From: Pseudomonadota bacterium
GTDB lineage: Bacteria > Pseudomonadota > Gammaproteobacteria > Steroidobacterales > Steroidobacteraceae
Reading direction: 5' to 3'
Length of the DNA: 44,873 bases
Assembly (NCBI GenBank): GCA_025357635.1
Contig: JANXOV010000039.1
Coordinates: 1-44,873, forward strand
Position 1 is the stretch's first letter; every line of letters begins with the position of its first letter. Both the position numbers and the translations under genes were made by a program. This document shows, in pieces, positions 24,364 to 32,819 of the stretch. The notes beneath the pieces are model-generated. The model was not told where the DNA came from and did no database searches. It was given only the letters and a program-made list of their open reading frames with translations.

Positions 24364-26466
24364 TCAGCGCCGTTTGGACTCACCACGCCGCGCAGGCTTT
24401 GCCGGTCGCTTCTTCACGGCGGTTTTGCGCGGCGGCTTCCTGGCCGCCTTCACCTTAGCCTTTGGCGTTGCTTTCTTCGCCGGTGCCGCACTCGGGCTGT
24501 GCTTCGCGCCGCGCAACTGCTCCAGAATCGCTGGATTTTCCAGCGTGGAGACATCCTGCGTGATGGCCTCACCGCGCGCCAGTGCGCGCAGCAGCCGGCG
24601 CATGATCTTGCCGGATCGGGTCTTGGGCAGGTTATCGGTGAAGTGAATGTCATCGGGTCTGGCGATGGGACTGAGCTGGTCGGCGACCCAGCGCCGCAGT
24701 TCGTCCGCGAGCGCATCCGCTGCCGCCCCCTGGGGCCGCGCCTTGTTCAGCACCACATAGGCGAACACCGATTCGCCTTTGATCTCATGCTGCCTGCCGA
24801 CCACGGCGGCCTCGGCGACATGGACATGCGCCACCAGCGCGGATTCGATTTCCATGGTGCCGAGGCGGTGTCCGGCGACATTGAGCACATCGTCGATGCG
24901 GCCCATGATCCAGTAATAGCCATCGGCATCGCGATGCGCGGAATCGCCGGCAACGTAGAAGCGGTTGTGAAACTTCTCCCAATAGGTGTTGAGGTAGCGT
25001 TCGTTATCGCCCCAGATGGTGCGCAGCATGGAAGGCCAGGGGCGCTTGATGACCAGGTAGCCGCCGGCGCCGACTTTGTTGACCGAGCGGCCTTCGTCAT
25101 CGACGATATCAGCGAATATGCCGGGCAGGGGCCGGGTGCAGGAACCGGGTTTGGTGGCGGTGACGCCGGGTACCGGCGTCATCATTATCGCGCCGGTTTC
25201 GGTCTGCCACCAGGTGTCGACGATGGGACAACGTCCTGCGCCGATGACGCGGTGATACCACATCCAGGCTTCGGGGTTGATCGGCTCGCCGACGCTGCCC
25301 AGCAGCCGCAGCCTGGACAAGTCGTACTTCTTCGGCACCTCATCGCCCAGTCTCATGAGCGCGCGGATCGCGGTGGGCGCGGTGTACAGGATGGTGACGC
25401 CGTGCTCCTGGCAGATTTTCCAGAAGCGGCCGCCGTCGGGATAGGTCGGCGCTCCTTCGTACATGAGCAGCGTCGTGCCGGCCGCCAGCGGACCGTAGGC
25501 GACATACGAATGGCCGGTGACCCAGCCGACATCCGCCGTGCACCAGAACACATCATCGTCTTTCAGATCGAACACCCAGCGGCTGGTCAACTTGGTCTGC
25601 AGCAGATAGCCGGCGCTCGCGTGTTGAATACCTTTGGGCTTACCGGTCGACCCGGAGGTGTACAACAGATACAGCGGGTGCTCCGCATCCACCCACTCGG
25701 GTTCGCACTGAATGCGCTGGCCGGCGGCGAGTTCGTGCCACCACGAGTCCCTGCCCGAACGCATGACGCAGGGGCGGCCGGTGCGGCGGTACACGATGAC
25801 CCTCTCGATCGTGGGGCAGCCCGCCTCCAGCGCCTTGTCGGCCGCGGCCTTCAGCTCGACGCTGTGCCCGCCGCGCCAGCCGCCGTCGGCCGTGATCAGA
25901 AGCCGCGCGCCGGCATCGTTGATGCGATCAGCAAGCGAATGCGCCGAAAAGCCGCCGAACACCACCGAATGCACGGCGCCGATGCGCGCGCAGGCCTGCA
26001 TGGCGATGACGGCTTCGGGAATCAGCGGCATGTAGATGACCACCCGGTCGCCCTTGTTCACGCCCTGCTGTTTCAACACATTGGCGAACTGACACACTTG
26101 CCCATGCAGCTCGCGATAGCTGATGCGGCGGGTATCGCCGGGTTCGCCTTCGAAAATGATGGCCGTCTTGTCGCCGCGCTCGGCCAGATGAACGTCCAGG
26201 CAGTTGTAGGAAACGTTCAGAAATCCGTCGGTGAACCAGCGGAAGTTGGGGGCCTCGGTATCGTCGAGTTCACGCGTGAAGGGCCGCTGCCATACGATTT
26301 CCTCGCGGGCAAGGTCCGACCAGAAGCCGACATAATCATTGGCCGCCCTGGCATACAGCGCATCCAGATCTTTGGACTTGAGATTGGCCTTGCGGGCAAA
26401 GGCCGCCGGCGGCGCGAACTTGCGTTCCTCGTGCAGCACGGATTGAATGTTCTTCTGTTTCGCCAC
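24364..26466 (-). CDS. acs: Acetyl-CoA synthetase with a lysine-rich C-terminal tail
   Basis: AMP-forming acetyl-CoA synthetase: acetate + ATP + CoA to acetyl-CoA. Start is GTG 26464-26466 with GGAG six bases upstream. Motifs are complete: [11 protein letters not shown] (P-loop-like), [30 protein letters not shown], and TRSGKIMRR with the lysine that is acetylated by Pat-type enzymes. The core ends near residue 654; ordinary Acs has about 650 residues. A 46-residue tail (about 655-700) follows with 19 Lys/Arg and Ala/Pro repeats ([20 protein letters not shown]), like histone H1 or AlgP tails. The tail could bind nucleic acid or be an acetylation target; this is inference. It heads the minus-strand operon with the TfoX-like and CoA-transferase genes. 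Confidence 0.95.
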   Translation of the reverse strand: MAKQKNIQSVLHEERKFAPPAAFARKANLKSKDLDALYARAANDYVGFWSDLAREEIVWQRPFTRELDDTEAPNFRWFTDGFLNVSYNCLDVHLAERGDKTAIIFEGEPGDTRRISYRELHGQVCQFANVLKQQGVNKGDRVVIYMPLIPEAVIAMQACARIGAVHSVVFGGFSAHSLADRINDAGARLLITADGGWRGGHSVELKAAADKALEAGCPTIERVIVYRRTGRPCVMRSGRDSWWHELAAGQRIQCEPEWVDAEHPLYLLYTSGSTGKPKGIQHASAGYLLQTKLTSRWVFDLKDDDVFWCTADVGWVTGHSYVAYGPLAAGTTLLMYEGAPTYPDGGRFWKICQEHGVTILYTAPTAIRALMRLGDEVPKKYDLSRLRLLGSVGEPINPEAWMWYHRVIGAGRCPIVDTWWQTETGAIMMTPVPGVTATKPGSCTRPLPGIFADIVDDEGRSVNKVGAGGYLVIKRPWPSMLRTIWGDNERYLNTYWEKFHNRFYVAGDSAHRDADGYYWIMGRIDDVLNVAGHRLGTMEIESALVAHVHVAEAAVVGRQHEIKGESVFAYVVLNKARPQGAAADALADELRRWVADQLSPIARPDDIHFTDNLPKTRSGKIMRRLLRALARGEAITQDVSTLENPAILEQLRGAKHSPSAAPAKKATPKAKVKAARKPPRKTAVKKRPAKPARRGESKRR

Positions 26467-26597
26467 GTGATCTCCGCACCCTTGGTCCCAGTGGCCGCAA
26501 GTCTAACAACGACGCGGCTCCGGGGCATACTGGGATTCAAACCCTTTAACCGGTTTGCGCATCCAAACCACGAAGACCACGCATGGGAGTCCTGGAG

Positions 26598-27221
26598 ATG
26601 AACACCAACGCTGTTGTATTGATCGCCGCTGCACTGACGGGTCTTGCCGCCTGTGCGCCCGCCCACGCCTGGCCCGGCAATGACTGCAAATTCAAAGCCG
26701 ACCGGCTGGCGCACGCCTCGGTCGCGGGCGCCAAGAGCATCGTGATCCGGGTCGGCGCCGGCGATTTGATCATTCGCGGCCGGCAAAACGGCGCCGAGGT
26801 CACCGTGCACGGCAAGGCCTGCGCGCAGACGGCTGAACAGCTGCAGAACACCGATGTGCGCGCGGCGCTCGAAGGCGATGTGGTGGTCATCGGTTCCGTC
26901 ATTCCGACGGGCGCGAAGCCCGCCGTCGGCAACCTGTGGGGCGCGTCCGACCCCTACATCGACATCGACATCGATCTGCCGCAGAACATTCCGATCAGGC
27001 TCGAGGACTCCAGCGGCGACCTTGCGGTGTCGGACAGCTCGGGCGATATCAACTTAGTCAACTCAGGCGCCAATGTGACTGTCGAGGCTGACAGCTCCGG
27101 TGATCTGACGGTGGACGGCGTGGCCGGGAATTTCACGCTCGGTGCGAAGGGCTCTGGCGATGTGAGCGTACACGGCGTGCGCGGCAAGGCATCGATTCCG
27201 GACTACAAGAAAGAGAACTAA
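26598..27221 (+). CDS. DUF4097-like secreted beta-repeat protein
   Basis: A 207-aa exported protein. I start at ATG 26598 (MNTNAVVLIAAALTGLAAC), with GGAG eight bases upstream; an ATG at 26583 is in frame but has a weaker site. The signal ends in a lipobox-like LAAC or at AHA, so it is a lipoprotein or periplasmic. The rest resembles the DUF4097 or auto-transporter-adhesin-head repeat fold: short beta strands separated by repeated SSGD or GSGD turns (EDSSGDLAV, SDSSGDINL, ADSSGDLTV, KGSGDVSV). Function unknown. It is divergent from acs, and its stop overlaps the convergent exonuclease stop. Confidence 0.75.
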   Translation: MNTNAVVLIAAALTGLAACAPAHAWPGNDCKFKADRLAHASVAGAKSIVIRVGAGDLIIRGRQNGAEVTVHGKACAQTAEQLQNTDVRAALEGDVVVIGSVIPTGAKPAVGNLWGASDPYIDIDIDLPQNIPIRLEDSSGDLAVSDSSGDINLVNSGANVTVEADSSGDLTVDGVAGNFTLGAKGSGDVSVHGVRGKASIPDYKKEN

Positions 27222-28135
27222 AACCCGGCGGCTGCGATGCGCTGGGTCTGTGTCCGCAACACCCGCCCGAAGCCATGCGTGTCAAAGAAGCGCTCCAACA
27301 GCGCACTGTCGGGGGCTCGCCGTTTCAAGTCATCGAGGCTGGCCTGCAGCGGAATGTCGCAGACGATGCCGGTCAGCCGGCGCGCAAAGTAGGCCGTTTC
27401 CTTGTGCGCTCGCAGCTTGGCGGCAACGCCGGCGGCGCCGCGCAGCTTCAGCGTGGCGACCCGATCCAGGTCTGCATACAGGTCATCCAGGCTGGAAAAC
27501 ACCCTGAATAATTCACAGGCCGTCTTCTTGCCGATCCCGGGTACGCCCGGAATGTTGTCGACGCTGTCGCCGGTGAGCGCCAGAAAATCCGCGATGCGTT
27601 CGGGCCGCACGCCGAAGCGCGGGCCGATGTCGTGATAGTGATAGCGCGCATTGGCGCTGTAGTCCCAGAACACATCGCCGTCGCGCACCAGCTGCGACAG
27701 ATCCTTGTCGCGCGTCACCAGCACGCTGGCAAGGCCGGCGGCATGCGCTCTTGAAGACAGCGTGCCGATGATGTCATCGGCCTCGTACTCGTCATGCGCG
27801 AACTCCGCCAGACCCAGGTGCCGGCAAAATTCGCGGCACAGCGCGAACTGCCGCGCCAGATCCGCCGGCGGCGCTTCGCGATTGGCCTTGTAAGCGGGGT
27901 AGATGCGGTTGCGAAACGAGGTTTCGCTGCGCAGGCTGGTGTCGAAGGCCACGCCGATGCGCTGCGGGCGTACCTGCTCCAACAGATCCGACAGGAACCG
28001 CGCAAAGCCGTACAGCGCATGCGTGGCATTGCCTTGCGCATCGGCCATGTCGGAGGGCATGGAGTAGTAGGCCCGGAAAATGAAGTAGCTGGCATCAATG
28101 AAGTACACGACGCCGGATTGACCGGGTGCGGTCAC
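27218..28135 (-). CDS. 5'-3' exonuclease / flap endonuclease, Xni-like
   Basis: A 305-aa nuclease equivalent to the 5'-nuclease domain of DNA polymerase I, present as a separate protein. Acidic metal ligands are visible in VYFIDASYFIFRAY, GVAFDTSLRSETSFR, DEYEADDIIGTLSS and LVTRDKDLSQLV. The helix-hairpin-helix/H3TH region is GDSVDNIPGVPGIGKKTA. It removes 5' flaps during replication or repair. Start is GTG 28133-28135, overlapping the HNH gene's stop (GTGA), so the two nucleases are translationally coupled. The length exceeds E. coli Xni (251 aa) and fits the longer stand-alone forms. Confidence 0.9.
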   Translation of the reverse strand: MTAPGQSGVVYFIDASYFIFRAYYSMPSDMADAQGNATHALYGFARFLSDLLEQVRPQRIGVAFDTSLRSETSFRNRIYPAYKANREAPPADLARQFALCREFCRHLGLAEFAHDEYEADDIIGTLSSRAHAAGLASVLVTRDKDLSQLVRDGDVFWDYSANARYHYHDIGPRFGVRPERIADFLALTGDSVDNIPGVPGIGKKTACELFRVFSSLDDLYADLDRVATLKLRGAAGVAAKLRAHKETAYFARRLTGIVCDIPLQASLDDLKRRAPDSALLERFFDTHGFGRVLRTQTQRIAAAGF

Positions 28136-28806
28136 ATCCGCCAGCGTTGGATGCGTTCGTGCAGCGGGCTGGTGCGCGGGAAATGCGCCACCAGGTATTC
28201 CATCTGATCCGCCAGCACGCGCCGGCCCTTGAGGAAGATGTATTCCGCGTAGGTGGGCGTGAACGGCACGGCGAGCAACTGCATGCCGGCCTGTTCAGGC
28301 GTGCGCGAGGCCTTGGCGTTGTTACAACGTCGGCAGGCCGTCACGACGTTGTTCCAGACGTCCTTGCCGCCGCGGCTGAAGGGCGTTACGTGATCGCGCG
28401 ACAGCAGGCTGTAGGCGAAGCGCAGCCCGCAATACAAACACAGATAGGCATCGCGCCGGAACAGCGTCTGGTTGTTGAGGGGTGGCACGTAGCCGGCGCC
28501 GCGACGATTGCCCGGGTTGCCGGTGTGTCCCACCGTGGCGATGATGGAATTGACGTCGACGATGGTGCGCTGACCGGTCTTGGCGCTGGTGCCGCCGTAG
28601 AGCCGGTACAGCAGGCTGCCGCAGGTATAGGCCACCTGCTCGGTGTGGTAGAGCCGCGCCGCTTCCTTGTAGTCCACCCACTCCAGGGGCATGCCGGAAA
28701 CATCGGTGCGCAGGATTTGCTGCGACAACGGGACCCCCTGCGGGGAACTGACCGCATCGTCATGCCAATCCATCAGCTCGAGTGTCGGATCGATGTCAGG
28801 CTTCAT
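28132..28806 (-). CDS. HNH endonuclease family protein
   Basis: A 224-aa protein with a central HNH domain (about 115-165): zinc pair CLYCG, catalytic SRDHVTPFSRGG, WNNVVTACRRCNNAKASR with the second CxxC. The N-terminal 100 residues are conserved in a common group of bacterial HNH proteins found on chromosomes. They are not restriction enzymes in any obvious way, and the role is unknown. It is transcribed with the Xni-like exonuclease (4-bp overlap) and divergent from the pnt operon. No methyltransferase or phage gene is nearby, so I see no defence system. Confidence 0.88.
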   Translation of the reverse strand: MKPDIDPTLELMDWHDDAVSSPQGVPLSQQILRTDVSGMPLEWVDYKEAARLYHTEQVAYTCGSLLYRLYGGTSAKTGQRTIVDVNSIIATVGHTGNPGNRRGAGYVPPLNNQTLFRRDAYLCLYCGLRFAYSLLSRDHVTPFSRGGKDVWNNVVTACRRCNNAKASRTPEQAGMQLLAVPFTPTYAEYIFLKGRRVLADQMEYLVAHFPRTSPLHERIQRWRM

Positions 28807-28812
28807 ACACTA

Positions 28813-28841
28813 TTAAAGATAATCGACCCTTATGCCATAAT
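28813..28841 (+). promoter_or_regulatory. Candidate sigma-70 promoter of the pnt operon
   Basis: The 62-bp region between the HNH gene and pntAA is AT-rich. CATAAT (28836-28841; 5 of 6 to TATAAT) stands 17 bp after TTAAAG (28813-28818; weak -35). A GGGGGAGA ribosome site follows at 28853-28860, eight bases before the ATG. Confidence 0.4.
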
Positions 28842-28868
28842 TCAACGCTTTTGGGGGAGATCAGCTTC

Positions 28869-29993
28869 ATGACAGTCATCGTTGGTGTGCTAGCAGAGAC
28901 TTCAGCCAACGAAACCCGTGTCGCGCTCGTTCCTGAAATCGCCACCAAACTGAAGGCTGCCGGTGCACGTGTGCTCATGGAAGCTGGCGCCGGTGTTGCC
29001 GCCCAATTCCCCGACAGCGGCTACAAAGACGTCGAATTCGCCCCCGCCAGCGCCATTTTGGCCCAGGCAGACATTCTGCTGAAAGTTCAGCCGCCCACCG
29101 TGGAACAGATCAACGCCCTGAAAGCCGGCGCCGTGGTGGTCGGTTTCATGCAGGCTTATGCAAAACCGGAGATTGTGCGCGCCCTCAAAGACCGCGGCAT
29201 CACCAGCCTGGCGATGGAATTCGTGCCGCGCATTTCCCGCGCCCAGTCCATGGACGCGCTCTCCTCGCAGGCTTCCATCGCCGGTTACAAGGCCGTGTTG
29301 ATGGCCGCCAGCACGTTGTCCAAGTTTCTTCCCATGCTGACCACCGCGGCCGGCACCATCCGCCCCGGTTCGATCCTGGTCATCGGCGCCGGTGTCGCCG
29401 GCCTGCAGGCCATCGCCACCGCCAAACGGCTGGGCGCCATCGTCGAAGCGTATGACGTTCGTAGCGCCACCAAGGATCAAGTCAAGTCGCTCGGTGCCAA
29501 GTTCGTCGACACCGGCGTGTCGGCTGACGGTGCGGGGGGCTACGCGCGCGAGCTGACCGAAGAAGAGAAGGCCAGGCAAAAGGAAATCCTGGATGCGCGC
29601 ATTGCGGCGGCCGATGCCGTCATATCAACCGCTTCCGTGCCAGGCCGCGCCGCGCCGCGCATCATCAGCAAAGCCACAGTGGAGCGCATGAAGGCAGGCT
29701 CGGTGATCATCGACGTGGCCGCCGAACAAGGCGGGAATTGCGAGCTGACGCGTGCCGGCGAAACGGTTGTTCACAACGGCGTGAAGATCGTCGGCCCGCT
29801 GAATCTGCCGGCGCAGCTGCCCTACCACGCCAGCGAAATGTACGCGCGCAACCTGTTCAATCTCATCAAACCGGCGCTCAACAACGGCGTGTTCGCCATC
29901 GACTGGAAGGACGAAGTCTTTGCAGGCTCGGTGCTGACGCACGAGGGTCAAATCAAACATGAAGCAACGCGCAAAGCCGTGGAAGGACAATAG
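28869..29993 (+). CDS. pntAA: NAD(P) transhydrogenase subunit alpha, part 1 (NAD-binding)
   Basis: The NAD(H)-binding domain I of proton-translocating transhydrogenase, which uses the proton gradient to reduce NADP with NADH. It has 374 aa from ATG 28869, preceded by GGGGGAGA. Motifs: ETRVALVPEIATKLKAAGARV, the RPGSILVIGAGVAGLQAIATA Rossmann loop and SAEGAGGYARELT-like text (here SADGAGGYARELTEEEKARQ). In E. coli this domain is fused to the membrane part; here it is a separate gene, followed 12 bp later by the short membrane subunit. It is related in fold to the Ald protein at 18517. Confidence 0.95.
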   Translation: MTVIVGVLAETSANETRVALVPEIATKLKAAGARVLMEAGAGVAAQFPDSGYKDVEFAPASAILAQADILLKVQPPTVEQINALKAGAVVVGFMQAYAKPEIVRALKDRGITSLAMEFVPRISRAQSMDALSSQASIAGYKAVLMAASTLSKFLPMLTTAAGTIRPGSILVIGAGVAGLQAIATAKRLGAIVEAYDVRSATKDQVKSLGAKFVDTGVSADGAGGYARELTEEEKARQKEILDARIAAADAVISTASVPGRAAPRIISKATVERMKAGSVIIDVAAEQGGNCELTRAGETVVHNGVKIVGPLNLPAQLPYHASEMYARNLFNLIKPALNNGVFAIDWKDEVFAGSVLTHEGQIKHEATRKAVEGQ

Positions 29994-30005
29994 AGGGTAA
30001 CAATC

Positions 30006-30311
30006 ATGATCGACGGCATCATCGCGCTTTATATTTTCATGTTGGCGGCATTCACCGGTTACGAGGTCATCTCGCGTGTGCCGGTGATTCTGCACACACC
30101 GCTCATGTCAGGTTCGAACTTCGTTCACGGCATCGTGCTGGTCGGCGCGATGGTGGCGCTCGGCGGCGCCACCTCCACACTCGAACAAGTCATCGGCTTC
30201 ATCGGCGTGATCCTCGCCGCGGGCAATGCGGTGGGAGGCTATGTCGTCACCGAACGCATGCTGCAGATGTTCCTCGCCAGCGGCAATCGTCAGAAGAAGG
30301 GGCACGGCTGA
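30006..30311 (+). CDS. pntAB: NAD(P) transhydrogenase subunit alpha, part 2 (membrane)
   Basis: A 101-aa membrane subunit with three to four helices (ALYIFMLAAFTGYEVISRV, NFVHGIVLVGAMVALGG, VIGFIGVILAAGNAVGGYVV). It corresponds to the C-terminal membrane part of E. coli PntA. Together with PntB it forms the proton channel. It ends in a basic tail (NRQKKGHG). The stop and the pntB start share one base (TGATG), implying coupled translation in equal amounts. Confidence 0.93.
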   Translation: MIDGIIALYIFMLAAFTGYEVISRVPVILHTPLMSGSNFVHGIVLVGAMVALGGATSTLEQVIGFIGVILAAGNAVGGYVVTERMLQMFLASGNRQKKGHG

Positions 30312-31702
30312 TGGGCGTGTTCTCCTCGCAATCGATGATCCAGGTCAGCTATCTGGTCGTTGCCTTCCTGTTCATCGTGGGACTGAAGCGCATGAGCTCC
30401 CCGGTCACCGCCGCCAGCGGCATTCGCTGGGCGGGTCTGGGCATGCTGCTGGCCACGATCGTCACGCTGGCCTTCATGGGAGCCTCGCAGACCAACCTGA
30501 TCCTGGTGGTATCGGCGATTTTAATCGGCAGCGTGCTGGCCTGGGTCACCGGCAAGCGGGTCGCGATGACCGATATGCCACAGATGATCGCGCTGTACAA
30601 CGGCTTCGGCGGCGGCGCTGCTGCCGCCATCGCGGCCGTGGAGTTGTTCCGCGGCTCCGAGCACAGTCTCACGCATCTGGCCCTTGCAGTGATCGGCGGC
30701 TTCATCGGCGCCGTGTCGTTCAGCGGCAGCCTGATCGCCTTCGGCAAACTCCAGGGGCTGATCACCAAGTCCATCCGCTTCGCCGGCCAGAAGTTCGTCA
30801 ATCTATTGATCCTCATCGGCACCGTGGGGCTGGGTGTGGTGGTCGTGTTTGGCATCAATGACGCACCGCCGGCAATTTCCTTGTTCTTCGCGCTGGCGTT
30901 GGTCCTGGGCGTCGCGATGACGCTGCCCATCGGCGGCGCCGACATGCCGGTGGTCATCTCGCTGTACAACGCGCTGACGGGCCTTGCCGTCGCCTTCGAA
31001 GGCTTCGTACTCGACAATGCAGCCATGATCATCGCCGGCACGGTGGTGGGCTCGGCGGGCACACTGCTGACACAGCTGATGGCCAAAGCCATGAACCGTT
31101 CGCTGGGCAATGTGCTGTTTGCCAATTTCGGCGAAGGCTCCAGCGCGGCGTGCGCCGGCGTCAATGGCACGCAAAAGGCCATCGAGGCATCGGATGCCGG
31201 CGTGATGATGGCGTTCTCGCAGAAGGTCATCGTGGTCCCCGGCTACGGTCTGGCGGTGGCACAGGCTCAACACAAAGTGTGGGAACTGTGCCAGCTGCTG
31301 ATCGAGCGTGGCGTCACGGTGAAGTTCGCGATTCACCCGGTGGCGGGCCGCATGCCCGGGCACATGAACGTGCTGCTGGCCGAAGCCGGCGTGCCGTATG
31401 AACTCATCGCCGATCTGGAAGAGATCAATGCGGAGTTCGAGACCACCGACGTGGCGCTGATCATCGGCGCCAACGACGTGGTCAATCCGCTGGCGCGCAC
31501 CGACCCCAGCAGCCCGATCTTCGGCATGCCCAGTCTGAATGCCGACAAGGTCAAGAACGTCATCGTCATCAAGCGCGGTCAGGGCCAGGGTTTCTCCGGC
31601 ATCGACAATGCGCTGTTCGTTCTGGATCAGACGCGCATGCTGTATGGCGACGGGCAGGCCGCTGCCAATCAGCTGATTCAGGCGGTCAAAGCGGTCGAGT
31701 AG
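30311..31702 (+). CDS. pntB: NAD(P) transhydrogenase subunit beta
   Basis: A 463-aa protein. The N-terminal half (to about 265) holds eight or nine membrane helices, including IALYNGFGGGAAAAIAAVEL and SFSGSLIAFGKLQG. The C-terminal domain III (about 285-463) binds NADP: VPGYGLAVAQAQHKV, VAGRMPGHMNVLLAEAGVPY, IGANDVVNP and the signature DQTRMLYGDGQAA. It completes the three-gene Pnt complex, a major NADPH source. Glutathione reduction is one consumer (gshA is in this window but not linked). Confidence 0.96.
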   Translation: MGVFSSQSMIQVSYLVVAFLFIVGLKRMSSPVTAASGIRWAGLGMLLATIVTLAFMGASQTNLILVVSAILIGSVLAWVTGKRVAMTDMPQMIALYNGFGGGAAAAIAAVELFRGSEHSLTHLALAVIGGFIGAVSFSGSLIAFGKLQGLITKSIRFAGQKFVNLLILIGTVGLGVVVVFGINDAPPAISLFFALALVLGVAMTLPIGGADMPVVISLYNALTGLAVAFEGFVLDNAAMIIAGTVVGSAGTLLTQLMAKAMNRSLGNVLFANFGEGSSAACAGVNGTQKAIEASDAGVMMAFSQKVIVVPGYGLAVAQAQHKVWELCQLLIERGVTVKFAIHPVAGRMPGHMNVLLAEAGVPYELIADLEEINAEFETTDVALIIGANDVVNPLARTDPSSPIFGMPSLNADKVKNVIVIKRGQGQGFSGIDNALFVLDQTRMLYGDGQAAANQLIQAVKAVE

Positions 31703-31753
31703 CCCCCTCTGCGCGCGCATTCCTTCAGCTCACGCATCCTCCTGCGCACGCTC

Positions 31754-32053
31754 GTGGCGGTGGCCCTTGCGACACAGGTCGCCTGCGCGGCGAAGACCAC
31801 CCAGACTGAAAAGCGTGACGCGCAGATGCTCAAGAAGATGCAGTCGTACGTCGGCTGGAACATCGGTTCGTTCATGTCGGACTGGGGATTGACGCCAACG
31901 CAAACAACGGCGGTTGCCGATGGCAACATCTATCAGTTCGACAAGCAGCAGACCTCGCTCCAGTGCATCTGGATCATACGAACCAACAACCTGGGCAACA
32001 TCGTGCAATGGTCGATGCGCGGCACCGCGTGCCCGAACGCTGACGGCCCCTGA
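31754..32053 (+). CDS. Small secreted protein, frameshifted
   Basis: The frame gives 99 aa from a GTG at 31754, but the true start is uncertain: in-frame upstream codons (LLRTL) extend the signal peptide without an ATG. After the signal (VAVALATQVACAA) the mature part reads KMQSYVGWNIGSFMSDWGLTP, then NIYQFDKQQTSLQCIW and RGTACPNADGP, a layout seen in many small proteobacterial envelope proteins that describe a glycine/aromatic strand and paired Cys. It stops at TGA 32051-32053, while convincing coding sequence continues in another frame (next entry). It lies 51 bp after pntB on the same strand. Function unknown. Confidence 0.6.
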   Translation: MAVALATQVACAAKTTQTEKRDAQMLKKMQSYVGWNIGSFMSDWGLTPTQTTAVADGNIYQFDKQQTSLQCIWIIRTNNLGNIVQWSMRGTACPNADGP

Positions 32054-32139
32054 GCCGGTGCGCGACGCGTCGCCGCGACACGGTGATCTGGCAGCGCGAA
32101 GGCGAGACATGGAAGTTCCAGGCCGCCCTCTGGCACTGA
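32050..32139 (+). pseudogene. Displaced C-terminal segment of the small secreted protein
   Basis: In the frame of CTG 32050 the sequence reads 29 residues including RRRDTVIWQREGETWKFQAA and ends LWH at TGA 32137-32139. The run of four C at 32047-32050 would join the frames as GGC CCC CTG AGC if it had one more C. This points to a one-base loss in a C run, either a real mutation or a homopolymer error. The restored protein would have about 128 residues. Confidence 0.6.
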
Positions 32140-32181
32140 GCGCTGCGCTGCAACGGCGCTTGATGACCGTCTCGTAACACC

Positions 32182-32230
32182 CACAACGCGCCCCGCGGGG
32201 GCGATTGTGCGGCGTGTCGCAAAAGCGACA
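32182..32230 (+). other. Two tandem hairpins in the intergenic region
   Basis: First: CACAA / TTGTG enclosing CGCCCC-GCG-GGGGCG (32182-32209), with small bulges between the two stems. Second: TGTCGC-AAAA-GCGACA (32215-32230), a perfect 6-bp stem followed by ATTT. They sit between the small secreted protein and the terminator described next, upstream of bactofilin. They could be processing or attenuation structures. Their role is unknown. Confidence 0.5.
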
Positions 32231-32235
32231 ATTTA

Positions 32236-32265
32236 CCTGTCGTCCGCCCCCGACAGGCGTGTTTT
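32236..32265 (+). terminator. Rho-independent terminator before the bactofilin gene
   Basis: CCTGTCG (32236-32242) pairs perfectly with CGACAGG (32251-32257) across an 8-base loop and is followed by CGTGTTTT. The T run is short. It would end transcripts from the pnt operon and the small secreted protein, leaving about 50 bp for a bactofilin promoter. Confidence 0.6.
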
Positions 32266-32318
32266 GAGCGCGCGACTTACCTTATCCTAGGCAACCGAAA
32301 CCCAAGGAGACTCAAATC

Positions 32319-32819
32319 ATGGCCCTGTGGAAAGAATCGACTCCCCTGCCCTCGCCCGCCCCTGCGGCGCCGACGCCCATCAACGTGCACCGAGAGATGC
32401 CGGCGCGCGAGCCTGAACGAGCCAGCCCCTCGCCGGTAGGCGCCGCCGCGCCGCGACCCGTCGAAAAGCGCGTCGAGCAAAAAGAATCCGTGATCGCCTC
32501 CGACCTGTTGATCGAAGGCAAGATCGAAGGCTCTGGGCATGTGCGCATCGCCGGCAAGTTCAAAGGCGATGTCCGCGTCGACGGCAATCTGACCATCGAC
32601 CAGGGTGCGCAGCTCACGGGCCAGGTCATCGCCGCGGTGGTCATCGTTGCCGGTGAACTGCACGGCAACATTACCCAGGCCAAGCGTGTCGAGCTGCTCG
32701 AAACCGGCGTCATTGCCGGCGACGTCAAAGCGGGCTCACTGACCGTGGCTGCCGGATCGCGCATGCGCGGTCAGGTGGAATTCGGCTGGGACGAAAAGGG
32801 TTCCGGTAACAAGTCGTGA
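32319..32819 (+). CDS. Bactofilin (polymer-forming cytoskeletal protein)
   Basis: A 166-aa bactofilin. Residues 1-55 are a Pro/Ala-rich disordered N-terminus. About 58-155 form the right-handed beta-helix (SVIASDLLIEGKIEGSGHVR, GKFKGDVRVDGNLTIDQGAQ, ITQAKRVELLETGVIAGDV) that polymerises without nucleotide into membrane-associated filaments for cell shape, stalk or cell-wall work. A strong AAGGAG stands nine bases before the ATG. Its stop overlaps the GTG of the zinc-ribbon gene (GTGA), so the two are made together. There is no adjacent M23 peptidase gene, the usual bactofilin partner. Confidence 0.93.
   Translation: MALWKESTPLPSPAPAAPTPINVHREMPAREPERASPSPVGAAAPRPVEKRVEQKESVIASDLLIEGKIEGSGHVRIAGKFKGDVRVDGNLTIDQGAQLTGQVIAAVVIVAGELHGNITQAKRVELLETGVIAGDVKAGSLTVAAGSRMRGQVEFGWDEKGSGNKS

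Noticed and set aside
26540-26562. Dyad AAACC...GGTTT between acs and the DUF4097-like gene
   Set aside because: Only five matched bases with a loose spacer; not distinguishable from chance.
24343-26601. 752-codon open frame on the plus strand opposite acs
   Set aside because: It lies antisense to a gene with complete Acs motifs, its product is His/Arg/Gln-rich without domains, and it arises from GC-rich third positions.
27218-28806. Exonuclease plus HNH nuclease as a phage-defence system
   Set aside because: Both are common chromosomal housekeeping-type families; no sensor, methyltransferase or mobile context is present.
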